NCBI GenBank assembly: GCA_016875645.1
Contig: VGPE01000004.1
Span: 1 to 29,021 of the forward strand
From: Chloroflexota bacterium
GTDB lineage: Bacteria; Chloroflexota; Limnocylindria; Limnocylindrales; CSP1-4
Reading direction: 5' to 3'
Length of the DNA stretch: 29,021 nucleotides
Positions within the stretch are counted from its first letter, which is position 1. The number at the start of each line of letters is the position of its first letter. Below are positions 1 through 7,055 of this stretch, piece by piece. The translations under genes were made by a program, and so were the position numbers. The notes beneath the pieces are model-generated. The model had not been told where the DNA came from. It was given only the letters and a program-made list of their open reading frames with translations, and did not search any database.

Positions 1-1063
1 ACACGGCGACCTCGAGCGGGCGGCCGCCGACGCGCCGTCCACCGCGCGCCACGAGGATCCCCAGCACGATCACGATCCCGCCGATGACCTGCTCGACGCG
101 GATCTGCTCCGAGAGGAAGACCCCGGCAAGTGCCACGGCCAGCGCGGGGACGAGGAACTGGAAATTGGCCGCGCGCGTCGGGCCGAGCACTTTGACCCCC
201 CAGAACTGGGCCACGTTGCCGAACGCCACCGACACGAGGCCCGCGTACAGCACCGCGAGGGCGGTGGCGATGGTGGGGTGCGGATTCCCCGCCGCGTACT
301 CCCACGCACCGAGCGGCAGGAGGAAGAGGGTGCCGAAGGTGACGGTCCACGTGGTGGTCCGCAGCGGCGAGTGGCGGCGCAGGACGGGCGCCCCGAATGA
401 GACGTAGAGCGCCCAGCACGCGGCGGCGACGAGCGTGAGGATGTTGCCGATCGCGCGGCCGCCGAAGCCGCCGTCCGCGCCCGTCAGGACGACCAGCGCC
501 ACGCCAGCGAACGCGACCAGCGCGCCCAGGAGCATCTGCGGGGTCAACTCGTCGGCGCCGATGGCGGCCGCCACCAGGGCGGTGATGATCGGCGTGGCCG
601 CAACGAGCAGCGCTGAGTCCGCAGCGGTCGTCTGCCCCAGGGCCGTGGTCCAGAGGGCCTGGTAGATCGCGAAGCCGATCGCGCCGAGCGCCGCCAGCTG
701 CACGAGATCGCGGCGCGGCAGCGACACGGATCCCTCGCGCCAGCGGCAGATCACGAGCAGTACCGCCGCGCCGAGCAGGAAGCGGATGGTCGTGAAGGCG
801 ACGGGTGGCAGCTCGGCGAGCGCGCCCTTCACCACGACGAAGTTGCCGGCCCAGAAGACCATGACGGTCAGCATCGCGATCTCGGCGAGGCGGCGGTCGC
901 GCGCCGATGCGGCGGGACGGACGACCGGGGGATGGGCGGCTCGCGACAGCGTGATCGGACGGGACCTCGCAGGTTTCGGGGCGGCGCGATGATATCCGCC
1001 GTGCGCCGGGGCGGCGGCGCGCGGCGGGGCGGCCGCGGCCGCGGCTCCTCCGGTCAGCCGCAT
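1..1063 (-). CDS. EamA/DMT-family permease (3' end cut by window edge)
   Basis: Inner-membrane drug/metabolite transporter superfamily protein with two EamA repeats and about ten predicted membrane helices; the substrate cannot be told from sequence. Read on the minus strand, the frame is open from the ATG at 1063 to base 1. Typical EamA signatures are visible: FWAGNFVVVKGAL in the first helix, TTALGQTTAADSALL, and in the second repeat SVAFGNVAQFWGVKVLGPTRA followed by FLSEQIRVEQVIGG, which is close to the usual C-terminus, so only a short tail should be missing. The start is uncertain. ATG 1063 gives a 60-residue Ala/Pro/Arg-rich N-terminal extension without a clear ribosome-binding site. 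ATG 874 would begin almost inside helix 1. Family membership is secure; the start is not. Confidence 0.85.
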   Translation of the reverse strand, partial: MRLTGGAAAAAAPPRAAAPAHGGYHRAAPKPARSRPITLSRAAHPPVVRPAASARDRRLAEIAMLTVMVFWAGNFVVVKGALAELPPVAFTTIRFLLGAAVLLVICRWREGSVSLPRRDLVQLAALGAIGFAIYQALWTTALGQTTAADSALLVAATPIITALVAAAIGADELTPQMLLGALVAFAGVALVVLTGADGGFGGRAIGNILTLVAAACWALYVSFGAPVLRRHSPLRTTTWTVTFGTLFLLPLGAWEYAAGNPHPTIATALAVLYAGLVSVAFGNVAQFWGVKVLGPTRAANFQFLVPALAVALAGVFLSEQIRVEQVIGGIVIVLGILVARGGRRVGGRPLEVAV

Positions 1064-1143
1064 CGCGTGCCGAAGGCCCGGGACGGGGTCCGGGTACGTC
1101 CAGCCCGGCGGCGCAGGCGCCATCGCATCGCATTCGCGCGCGG

Positions 1144-1199
1144 CCGGGCTCGACAGCCCCGGAAACGCGGATCGGCCGAGCCCGAAGGCCCGGCCGATC
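1144..1199 (-). terminator. Tandem hairpins, probable terminator of the 175-aa/51-aa operon
   Basis: Bases 1170-1178 (gatcggccg) pair perfectly with 1191-1199 (cggccgatc). The loop holds a further 3-bp stem (GCC/GGC) closed by CGAA. Read on the minus strand the hairpin begins 30 nt after the stop of the 51-aa gene and is followed by CGCGTTTCC. A second hairpin, GGGCT-CGAC-AGCCC, lies at 1146-1159. The T-run is short, as is common in GC-rich genomes, so intrinsic termination is likely but not certain. Confidence 0.55.
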
Positions 1200-1228
1200 G
1201 ATCCGGCGACGAGTTCAGGAGCGGGCGG

Positions 1229-1384
1229 TCAGGCCCCTTCCTGGTCGAGCTCGAGCGCTTCCTCGTCCGACTCCTCGGTCAGCTTGAGCCACACGAAGAG
1301 GCCGGCAAGCACGATGAGCGGGATCACGACGAGGGCCGCCAGGGTGATGCCCAGCGCCACGGCCACCGTCTTGAGTGCTTTCAT
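1229..1384 (-). CDS. 51-aa single-pass membrane microprotein, unknown function
   Basis: A short open frame (51 codons plus TGA) with a good ribosome-binding site, GGGAGG at 1391-1396, six bases before the ATG. The product starts MKALKTVAVALGITLAAL, has one long hydrophobic helix (about residues 6-33, containing VVIPLIVLAGLFVW) and ends in a very acidic tail (EESDEEALELDQEGA). A positively charged N-terminus, one helix and an acidic C-terminus are what a real small membrane protein looks like. It begins 17 bases after the stop of the 175-aa gene, so the two are probably co-transcribed. I do not recognise a family. It could assist or regulate a membrane partner, but nothing in the sequence proves this. 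Confidence 0.7.
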   Translation of the reverse strand: MKALKTVAVALGITLAALVVIPLIVLAGLFVWLKLTEESDEEALELDQEGA

Positions 1385-1390
1385 CCTGGA

Positions 1391-1396
1391 CCTCCC
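1391..1396 (-). promoter_or_regulatory. Ribosome-binding site of the 51-aa membrane protein
   Basis: GGGAGG on the minus strand, six bases before the ATG at 1384. It is the main evidence that this very short gene is translated. Confidence 0.65.
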
Positions 1397-1401
1397 TGCG
1401 C

Positions 1402-1929
1402 CTACGCGCCTCGGCCGGGGCTGGCCCCCGATCTGGCTGCATCGCGGCCGCGCCGGTTGGGCGCCTCCGCGATCATCTTCTTGACGTCTTCGGCGGTGAA
1501 CTCGAAGAGCACGTGCCGACTGCCGACCTGGCTGCTCCTCAGCATGCGGACGACGAAGTTGCCGTCCTGCTCGAAGAAGAACACGTCCCTGGGCTTCTGC
1601 TCGTCCATGTAGCGCCCGATCACCCGGAGCGCCAGCTCATAGTAGCCCGCCACGTGCGCGGAAGCCGTCAGGCGGCTGTTCCGACGGGCCACGCCTTCTT
1701 CCATGAAGCGCGAGATGTCGTCATCCAGGAAGGTCAGCGTCTCCTTCGACTGCTGGCCGATCGTGTCGGACCATGTTCCTCCGCCGACCAGCACAAGGCC
1801 CTGCACGATGAAGCCGTCGGGGGCCTCGGCGAGGAGCATTTCCTTCATGCCGCGACGATCGAGGTACGCACCGATCGAGCGGAACACTTCCTCGAAGTCC
1901 TGTCGCGGGCTGCCGTCGTAGATCCGCAT
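1402..1929 (-). CDS. Conserved-looking hypothetical protein, 175 aa
   Basis: Soluble protein with no signal peptide or membrane helix. I chose the ATG at 1929 (MRIYDGSPRQDFEEVFRSIG) because the residues upstream are Arg/Ala-rich like untranslated GC-rich DNA, and because a well-spaced promoter sits directly before it. The body is mixed alpha/beta in character, with GFIVQGLVLVGGGTW, an EEGVARRNSR segment, VIGRYMDEQKPRDVFFFEQD and a C-terminal FEFTAEDVKKMIAEAPNRR. Its residue composition is normal for a real protein, unlike shadow frames. No catalytic motif or known domain is recognisable to me. It heads a two-gene unit with the 51-aa membrane protein. The last residues (RRGRDAARSGASPGRGA) look disordered. 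Confidence 0.75.
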   Translation of the reverse strand: MRIYDGSPRQDFEEVFRSIGAYLDRRGMKEMLLAEAPDGFIVQGLVLVGGGTWSDTIGQQSKETLTFLDDDISRFMEEGVARRNSRLTASAHVAGYYELALRVIGRYMDEQKPRDVFFFEQDGNFVVRMLRSSQVGSRHVLFEFTAEDVKKMIAEAPNRRGRDAARSGASPGRGA

Positions 1930-1937
1930 CCACGGCG

Positions 1938-1966
1938 AGTCTAGCCGTGCGATTCGGGCGCCACAA
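1938..1966 (-). promoter_or_regulatory. Putative leaderless sigma-70-type promoter of the 175-aa gene
   Basis: On the minus strand TTGTGG (1961-1966), a 17-base spacer and TAGACT (1938-1943) stand 8 bases before the ATG at 1929. This spacing would put the transcription start at or next to the A of the ATG, which fits the absence of a Shine-Dalgarno sequence. The -10 box matches consensus at 4 of 6 bases and the -35 box at 3 of 6. Confidence 0.4.
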
Positions 1967-2069
1967 GACGCACGACGTCGCCGGGGCACGCCCCGCGCCC
2001 CGGCCAATGCGTGAGTCCGCGGTCGTGGAGCCCATGCGCGAGCCGGTCACTCGCGGATCCGTGGCCGCG

Positions 2070-2159
2070 GCCGTCGCCCGTGCCGATGTCGTCCGGCCGT
2101 CGCCCGTGCCGATGTCGTCCGGCCGTCGCCCGTGCCGATGTCGTCCGGCCGTCGCCCGT
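2070..2159. repeat. 26-bp direct tandem repeat, 3 perfect copies plus a 12-base remnant
   Basis: The unit gccgtcgcccgtgccgatgt + cgtccg occurs without any mismatch at 2070-2095, 2096-2121 and 2122-2147, followed by its first 12 bases at 2148-2159. The period is not a multiple of three, so it is not a protein repeat. There are no spacers between copies, so it is not a CRISPR array. Perfect identity suggests recent slippage or active copy-number variation. Confidence 0.9.
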
Positions 2160-2365
2160 CCCGGCGAAGATCACGCTGACGGCGCTTGATCTGGAGGTTC
2201 GCGCCACCGATCGCTGCGCGCGGCCACCGCGAGAACGCCATGGCCGGTGGAATCCCGCCCTGGGCGTGACGATGAACTCGATCGAGGGCTCAATCGGTCG
2301 GGCTGCTTTCGATGTGGCCCGCCATGCGCGCTCCGCAGCGCCCTCGGCGTGACGCGACGGCCCAA

Positions 2366-2388
2366 CCCGCGCGCCGCTCGGGCGCGGG
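2366..2388 (-). terminator. Weak hairpin downstream of psuG
   Basis: cccgcgc (2366-2372) pairs with gcgcggg (2382-2388) around a 9-base loop, 30 bases after the psuG stop codon. On the minus strand it is followed only by TTGGG, so it is a weak candidate for an intrinsic terminator. Confidence 0.3.
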
Positions 2389-2417
2389 CCCGGACTGCAT
2401 CCCGGGGATCGCGCCCG

Positions 2418-3335
2418 TCATTCCGCCTGGGCCAACAGCCCTGCAATCCTCGCCGCGACCGCGGCGTTGTTCGCAATCAGCGCCGTGTTCGCGCGCAGCG
2501 AGGCACCGCCGGTCAGCGCGGCGACCCGGGCGAGCAGCCAGGGCGTCAATTCCGGGCCGTGGACCCGCGCCATTGCCGCCTCTGCGATCGCGTGCTCCAC
2601 CGCGTCGCGGGTCACGTCGTCGGGGAGCGCCTCGGCCGCCGGCACCGGAACGCACACGAGCACTGCGGACCCCAGCCCAAGGGCCAGGTGCGCTCGCGCC
2701 AGCCCGACTGCGGCTGCCTCGTCGTCGACGCGTTGGGGCGCCCGCACGCCGCTGCCCCGCGCGTAGAAGCCCGGGACCTGGTCCTGGCCGATCACTGCCA
2801 CCGGCACGCCGCGGGTCTCCAGGTACTCCATGGTCGCCGGCACGTCCAGGATCGCCTTCGGGCCTGCGCAGACGACGACCATCGGGGTGCGGGCCAACTC
2901 CTCCAGGTCGGACGACACGTCGAACGGGGCTCCCCGATGAACGCCTCCGATCCCGCCCGTCGCGAAGACCCGGATCCCGGCGGCGGACGCCGCGATCATG
3001 GTGGCCGAGACGGTGGTCGCGGCCCACCCGTCCCGGACGAGCGCTGCCGCGAGCGTGGGACGCGCCGCCTTGAGGACACCCGCGGCCCGGGCGAGCTCGA
3101 GGAGCGAGGCGTCGTCGAGGCCGATCAGGATCCGCCCGTCGCGGATGGCCACCGTCGCGGGCACCGCACCCGCGGCCCGAACCTCCGCTTCCGAACGTCG
3201 CGCCACCTCGACGTTCTGCGGGTGCGGCAGGCCGTGACTGATCAGCGTGGACTCGAGAGCGACCACGGGCAGCCCCGCCGCGAGCGCCGAGCGCACCTCG
3301 GGTGCCACCATCAGACGCTCGGCAAGGCCGCTCAT
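2418..3335 (-). CDS. psuG: Pseudouridine-5'-phosphate glycosidase
   Basis: Splits pseudouridine-5'-phosphate into uracil and ribose-5-phosphate in pseudouridine catabolism (reversible in vitro). The 305-aa protein has the usual family length and collinear motifs: VVALESTLISHGLPHPQN with the conserved Glu28, TVAIRDGRILIGLD, VFATGGIGGVHRG, FDVSSDLEEL with the metal-site Asp139, and CAGPKAILDVPATMEYLETR, whose Lys160 matches the Schiff-base lysine of the E. coli enzyme. The C-terminal TGGASLRANTALIANNA block is also intact. The ATG at 3335 overlaps the stop of the upstream PfkB kinase gene (ATGA), a classic psuK-psuG arrangement. The product ribose-5-P would enter the pentose-phosphate pathway encoded next door. 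The gene itself is complete even though its kinase partner is broken. Confidence 0.95.
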   Translation of the reverse strand: MSGLAERLMVAPEVRSALAAGLPVVALESTLISHGLPHPQNVEVARRSEAEVRAAGAVPATVAIRDGRILIGLDDASLLELARAAGVLKAARPTLAAALVRDGWAATTVSATMIAASAAGIRVFATGGIGGVHRGAPFDVSSDLEELARTPMVVVCAGPKAILDVPATMEYLETRGVPVAVIGQDQVPGFYARGSGVRAPQRVDDEAAAVGLARAHLALGLGSAVLVCVPVPAAEALPDDVTRDAVEHAIAEAAMARVHGPELTPWLLARVAALTGGASLRANTALIANNAAVAARIAGLLAQAE

Positions 3336-4283
3336 TCGAGGCTCAACTCCAGCCGCGGCCCCGACAGGTGGCGAGCCGCCGCGCGGTGGCCCGCGACGGC
3401 GCTCCGATGCAGCGCGATCGTGAGCGGCGCCGATTCGCGACGCGCCAGCAGCCACGTCACCAGGAACCCGGCATCGAACGCGTCCCCCGCGCTGGTCGTA
3501 TCGGGGGCCTCGAGCGGTCGCGTGGCCACATCGAACCGATGGCGCTCGCCGCCGCCGTCGGTGCCACTGCTGGGTCGAGCGAGCAGGGTGGCGCCGTGCG
3601 CACCCCGTTTCACGACCACCACAGCGGCAAGGTCCAGCAGCCGCTCCGCAGGCCCGCCGGCCAGGAGGGCCCTCGCCTCGCCGACCGTGGTGAACAGCAC
3701 GTCCGGCTTTACGGCCTCGATCCGGCCACTCACTTCTCGCCGCCCGGCGCCCACGATCGGCCCCGCGCTGGCCAGGTCGACGCTCACCGACGCCCCGGCC
3801 GCCCGCGCCAGTTCCGCGGCGCGTCGCGCAGCCGAGGCGAGCGGCTCCGGCAGCAGGGAGTAGAGCGGCAGGTGCAGGTGATCGAGGCGGGTAAACCACG
3901 CCGGCGCCAGGTCATCCGGGCGCAGCAGGTCGGCGGCGCCACGGTCGGCCACGAACGAGCGCTCGCCGCCGCGCGGCGCGGACCCGCACGCCGTCCGCCT
4001 CGAGCGCCCGGACCAGCATGCGCCCTGCCTGGTCGCGGCCCACCGATGTCAGCTATTGCGTGCGGGCGCCGAGACGCGCCGCCCAGATCGCCGTCGTCGC
4101 CGCTGAGCCGCCCTGCCGGAGGGAGACGTGGCCGGGCACGTCGGTGCCGGTCTCCAGCGGCCGATCCGGGGCCAGCGCGACATCGAGCACGAGGTCACCC
4201 AGGACCGCGATCCGCGCAGCGCGGTCGACAGCCTGCGCGCCACGGCGGCGACGGATCGGGCGATGGATGGCCAGGACCGGCAT
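3332..4283 (-). pseudogene. PfkB-family carbohydrate kinase (psuK-like), interrupted by a TAG and a frameshift
   Basis: By position before psuG this is probably pseudouridine kinase, though ribokinase-type substrates cannot be excluded. The N-terminal part reads from ATG 4283 through RIAVLGDLVLDVALAP and the glycine motif HVSLRQGGSAATTAIWAARL. It then meets TAG at 4053-4055. The same frame continues past the stop with kinase-like sequence (SVGRDQAGRMLVRALEADGV). Between about 3961 and 3982 one base must be removed (or two added) to reach the frame carrying RGGERSFVADRGAADLL and the C-terminal half, with the active-site signature DTTSAGDAFDAGFL. The C-terminal end is intact and overlaps the psuG start. 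Either a recent pseudogene or uncorrected sequencing errors; only reads or relatives can tell. Confidence 0.85.
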
Positions 4284-4352
4284 CGCCCCGAAGAATATGG
4301 GCGCCGGGACATCGCACCATCGTGCCGCGAGGGTCGAACGGGGCCACGCCAC

Positions 4353-4358
4353 TACAAT
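4353..4358 (+). promoter_or_regulatory. Candidate -10 element of the tkt operon
   Basis: TACAAT (5 of 6 to consensus) lies 76 bases before the tkt ATG in the divergent region between the PfkB gene and tkt. No convincing -35 box is seen 16-18 bases upstream. If used, it makes a leader of about 70 bases that includes the two hairpins at 4383-4419. Confidence 0.35.
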
Positions 4359-4382
4359 GGGTCCATCGTTCCGCGTGATGTC

Positions 4383-4419
4383 GGAGGGTCGCGGCCCTCC
4401 CAGTCCGGCACCCCGTGCC
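4383..4419 (+). promoter_or_regulatory. Two hairpins in the tkt leader
   Basis: GGAGGG (4383-4388) pairs perfectly with CCCTCC (4395-4400) around TCGCGG, and GGCAC (4407-4411) pairs with GTGCC (4415-4419) around CCC. They sit just upstream of the real ribosome-binding region (GAAGGGAC, about 4423-4430). There is no U-run, so they are not a standard attenuator. They could shape mRNA stability or translation of the operon. Confidence 0.4.
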
Positions 4420-4434
4420 ACCGAAGGGACGCGC

Positions 4435-6558
4435 ATGACCCTCGCCCCCGAACGACTCGATCAGCTGGCGATCGACACGATCCGGGTCCTCTCGATCGAC
4501 GGCGTACAGCAGGCGAACTCGGGCCACCCTGGCGCGCCGATGGGTGCCGCCCCGATGGCGTACGTCCTCTGGTCGCGCTTCCTGCGCCACGCCCCTCGCC
4601 AGCCGGACTGGGCTGATCGGGACCGTTTCGTCCTGTCCGCCGGACACGCCAGCATGCTGCTCTACTCGCTGCTGCACCTGACCGGGTACGACCTCACGCT
4701 CGACGACCTGCGCGCCTTCCGCCAGTGGGGCTCGCGGACGCCCGGCCACCCCGAGTACGGCGTCACGCCCGGCGTCGAAGCCACGACCGGGCCGCTGGGC
4801 CAGGGCTTCGCGAACGGCATCGGCATGGCGATCGCCGAGCGCCGGCTCGCCGCGGAGTTCAACCGCCCCGGCCACCAGGTCGTCAACCACGGGGTCTTCG
4901 GGATCGTCTCCGACGGCGATCTCCAGGAAGGCATCGCATCGGAAGCGGCCTCGCTGGCGGGCCATCTCCGTCTCGGCAGGGTGACCTACCTCTGGGATGA
5001 CAACCACATCCAGTTGGACGGCCCGACCGCCATGGCGTGGAGCGAGGACGTGCTCCAGCGCTTCGACGCCTATCGGTGGCACACCCAGCGCGTCACCGAC
5101 GGCAACGACGTCGGCGCGATCGAGGCTGCGCTGGAGCGCGCGCTGGCCGACGAGCGGCCGAGCCTCATCGCCGTCCGGACCCACATCGGCTACGGGTCGC
5201 CGAACCGCCAGGACAGCCAGAAGGCGCACGGGCAACCGCTCGGCGCGGACGAGGTCCGGCTGACCAAGCAGGCCTACGGGTGGGACGCGGACCTGAGCTT
5301 CCACGTGCCCGACGACGTGCGCGCCCAGATGGGCAGCGCCGCGGACCGCGGCGATCGGCTCGTCGCCGAGTGGCGCGCGGCGATGGAGCGCTACGCCGAT
5401 GCCTTCCCCGCCGAGGGCGCGGAGCTGCGGCGCCGCCTTGCGGGCTCGCTGCCGGACAGCTGGCGTGACGCGCTGCCCCACTACGAGGCGGGCGCCGAGG
5501 AACTGGCCACTCGGCAGGCGAGCCAGAAGGCCATCAACGCGCTGGCGCCGGTCGTACCGGAGCTGTTCGGCGGCTCCGCCGACCTCTCGGAGTCGAACCT
5601 GACCGACGTCAAGGGCGGCGGGGACTTCACCGCCGACGAGGCCGGGCGCAATGTCCGCTTCGGCGTCCGGGAACACGCGATGGGCGGCATTGCCAACGGC
5701 ATCGCCTACCACGGCGGCTTGATTCCGTACGCGGGCACCTTCCTCAACTTCAGCGACTACATGCGGGGATCCGTGCGGCTCGCCGCGCTGTCGGGGCTGC
5801 ACGTCGTCTATGTCTGGACGCACGACTCCGTCGGCCTCGGCGAGGACGGCCCCACCCACCAGCCCGTCGAGCACTACGCCGCCCTGCGCGCGATGCCGAA
5901 CCTGTGGTTCGTGCGACCGGCCGACGCCAACGAGACCAGCGAAGCGTGGGGTCTCGCCGTGGAGCGGCGTGACGGGCCGGTGGCGCTGTCGCTGACCCGC
6001 CAGAAGCTGCCCGTCCTCGAGGGGACCGCGGAACGTGCCCCGGACGGTGTCCGCCGCGGCGGCTACGTCCTGCGCGACCCGGCCGGCGGGCAGTCGCCTG
6101 CCCTGATCCTGATCGCCTCCGGCTCCGAGGTGCGCCTTGCCGTCGAGGCGGCGGCTGAACTCGCGCGGGACGGGATCGCTGCCCGGGTCGTGAGCCTCCC
6201 CTGCTGGGAGCTGTTCACCGCGCAGGACGCCGCCTACCGTGAGTCGGTGCTGCCGCGCTCGGTCGGCCCTCGCCTCTCGATCGAGGCCGGCGCCTCCCTG
6301 GGCTGGGAGCGCTGGGTCGGCGACGGCGGGGCAATCCTGGCGATCGATCGATTCGGCGCGTCGGCTCCTGCGGGCACGATCTTCAGGGAGCTTGGATTCA
6401 CGGCGGAGAACGTGGTCGCGGCCGCGCGGCGCGTCGTCCGCGACGGGCTGCGCGGAGTCGTCGCCACCGCACCCGCCGGCCACCCTGGCCCGCCAGGCTC
6501 AGGGCGCCGCTCCTTGCCCATCCCGACCCCGACCGCGACCACGGAGCGATACCGGTGA
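4435..6558 (+). CDS. tkt: Transketolase
   Basis: Thiamine-diphosphate enzyme that moves two-carbon units between ketose and aldose phosphates in the non-oxidative pentose-phosphate pathway (and the Calvin cycle where present). The chosen ATG is preceded by GAAGGGAC and gives 707 aa. Signatures in order: ANSGHPGAPMGAAPM (His31), LSAGHASMLLYSLLHLTGY (His71), TTGPLGQGFANGIGMA, the ThDP motif SDGDLQEGI running to DDNHIQLDG (about 159-196), then the central pyrimidine-binding domain (VRFGVREHAMGGIANGIAYH, THDSVGLGEDGPTHQPVEH) and the C-terminal domain (FGASAPAGTIFRELGF). A Pro/Thr-rich tail of about 35 residues extends past the usual end. First gene of the operon; its stop overlaps the rpiB start by four bases (GTGA). 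Confidence 0.97.
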   Translation: MTLAPERLDQLAIDTIRVLSIDGVQQANSGHPGAPMGAAPMAYVLWSRFLRHAPRQPDWADRDRFVLSAGHASMLLYSLLHLTGYDLTLDDLRAFRQWGSRTPGHPEYGVTPGVEATTGPLGQGFANGIGMAIAERRLAAEFNRPGHQVVNHGVFGIVSDGDLQEGIASEAASLAGHLRLGRVTYLWDDNHIQLDGPTAMAWSEDVLQRFDAYRWHTQRVTDGNDVGAIEAALERALADERPSLIAVRTHIGYGSPNRQDSQKAHGQPLGADEVRLTKQAYGWDADLSFHVPDDVRAQMGSAADRGDRLVAEWRAAMERYADAFPAEGAELRRRLAGSLPDSWRDALPHYEAGAEELATRQASQKAINALAPVVPELFGGSADLSESNLTDVKGGGDFTADEAGRNVRFGVREHAMGGIANGIAYHGGLIPYAGTFLNFSDYMRGSVRLAALSGLHVVYVWTHDSVGLGEDGPTHQPVEHYAALRAMPNLWFVRPADANETSEAWGLAVERRDGPVALSLTRQKLPVLEGTAERAPDGVRRGGYVLRDPAGGQSPALILIASGSEVRLAVEAAAELARDGIAARVVSLPCWELFTAQDAAYRESVLPRSVGPRLSIEAGASLGWERWVGDGGAILAIDRFGASAPAGTIFRELGFTAENVVAAARRVVRDGLRGVVATAPAGHPGPPGSGRRSLPIPTPTATTERYR

Positions 6559-7055
6559 CGGACGCGATGCGCATCGCGCTGGCGGCTGACCACGGCGGCG
6601 CCGGACTCAAGGCCGAACTGCTCGACCGGCTGCCGCGCCTGGGCCTCGGCCACGAGTACCTCGATCTGGGCAATGACGGATCCGACAACGGCGACGACTA
6701 CCCGGACCTCAGTCGCCGGCTCGGCCGGGCGATCCAGGCGGGCCAGGCCGACCGGGGCATCCTCATCTGCGGCAGCGGAGTCGGCGCCGCCATCGCGGCG
6801 TCCAAGATGCGCGGAGTGCGGGCGAGCGTCTGCCACGACACCTACTCGGCACGGCAGGGCGTCGAGCACGACGACATGAACGTGCTCTGTCTCGGCGCCC
6901 GGATCATCGCGATCGAACTGGCGCTGGAGTGCTCGCGGGCGTTCCTCGGCGCGACGTTCAGCGGCGAGGCGCGGCACGCGCGGCGCCTGGCGAAGGTGAC
7001 GGCCCTCGAAGCCGAGGCAGCGTCAGAATCCGAAGGGGTGAGCAGCGCACCATGA
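6555..7055 (+). CDS. rpiB: Ribose-5-phosphate isomerase B
   Basis: Interconverts ribose-5-P and ribulose-5-P, linking the product of Gnd with transketolase. The protein (166 aa from GTG 6555) shows the RpiB fold markers: MRIALAADHGGAGLK at the N-terminus, ILICGSGVGAAIAASK with the catalytic-site cysteine in the CGSG loop, the ring-opening His in CHDTYSARQG, and EHDDMNVLCLGARI. The GTG at 6555 overlaps the tkt stop. An ATG four codons later (6567) is an equally reasonable start, since the conserved sequence begins there. The C-terminus (ALEAEAASESEGVSSAP) is a short disordered tail. The stop overlaps the pgi start as ATGA. Confidence 0.96.
   Translation: MTDAMRIALAADHGGAGLKAELLDRLPRLGLGHEYLDLGNDGSDNGDDYPDLSRRLGRAIQAGQADRGILICGSGVGAAIAASKMRGVRASVCHDTYSARQGVEHDDMNVLCLGARIIAIELALECSRAFLGATFSGEARHARRLAKVTALEAEAASESEGVSSAP

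Larger units (their letters stand above)
1930..2417. other. 488-base region without a gene
   Basis: Lies between two minus-strand units. It holds the promoter of the 175-aa gene (1938-1966), a 26-bp tandem repeat (2070-2159) and a weak hairpin behind psuG (2366-2388). Open frames across it have the Arg/Pro-rich composition of non-coding GC-rich DNA and no start with a ribosome-binding site, so I call no gene here. Confidence 0.6.

Noticed and set aside
932..1612. Plus-strand frame of 226 codons
   Set aside because: Arg-rich low-quality composition, and it crosses the minus-strand EamA start, the hairpin and the 51-aa gene.
2070..2159. CRISPR array
   Set aside because: Copies are directly adjacent with no spacers and no cas genes are present.
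4053..4055. TAG as a recoded (pyrrolysine-like) codon
   Set aside because: The same gene also has a frameshift and no pyl genes are seen; a damaged gene or sequence error is simpler. Selenocysteine is excluded because the codon is TAG, not TGA.
4195..6483. Long open frame (762 codons) antisense to tkt
   Set aside because: Composition is that of a GC-rich shadow (Arg, Gly, Ala, Val repeats) and the plus strand carries a full transketolase. Similar antisense frames at 6842-8779 and 8575-10638 fail for the same reason.
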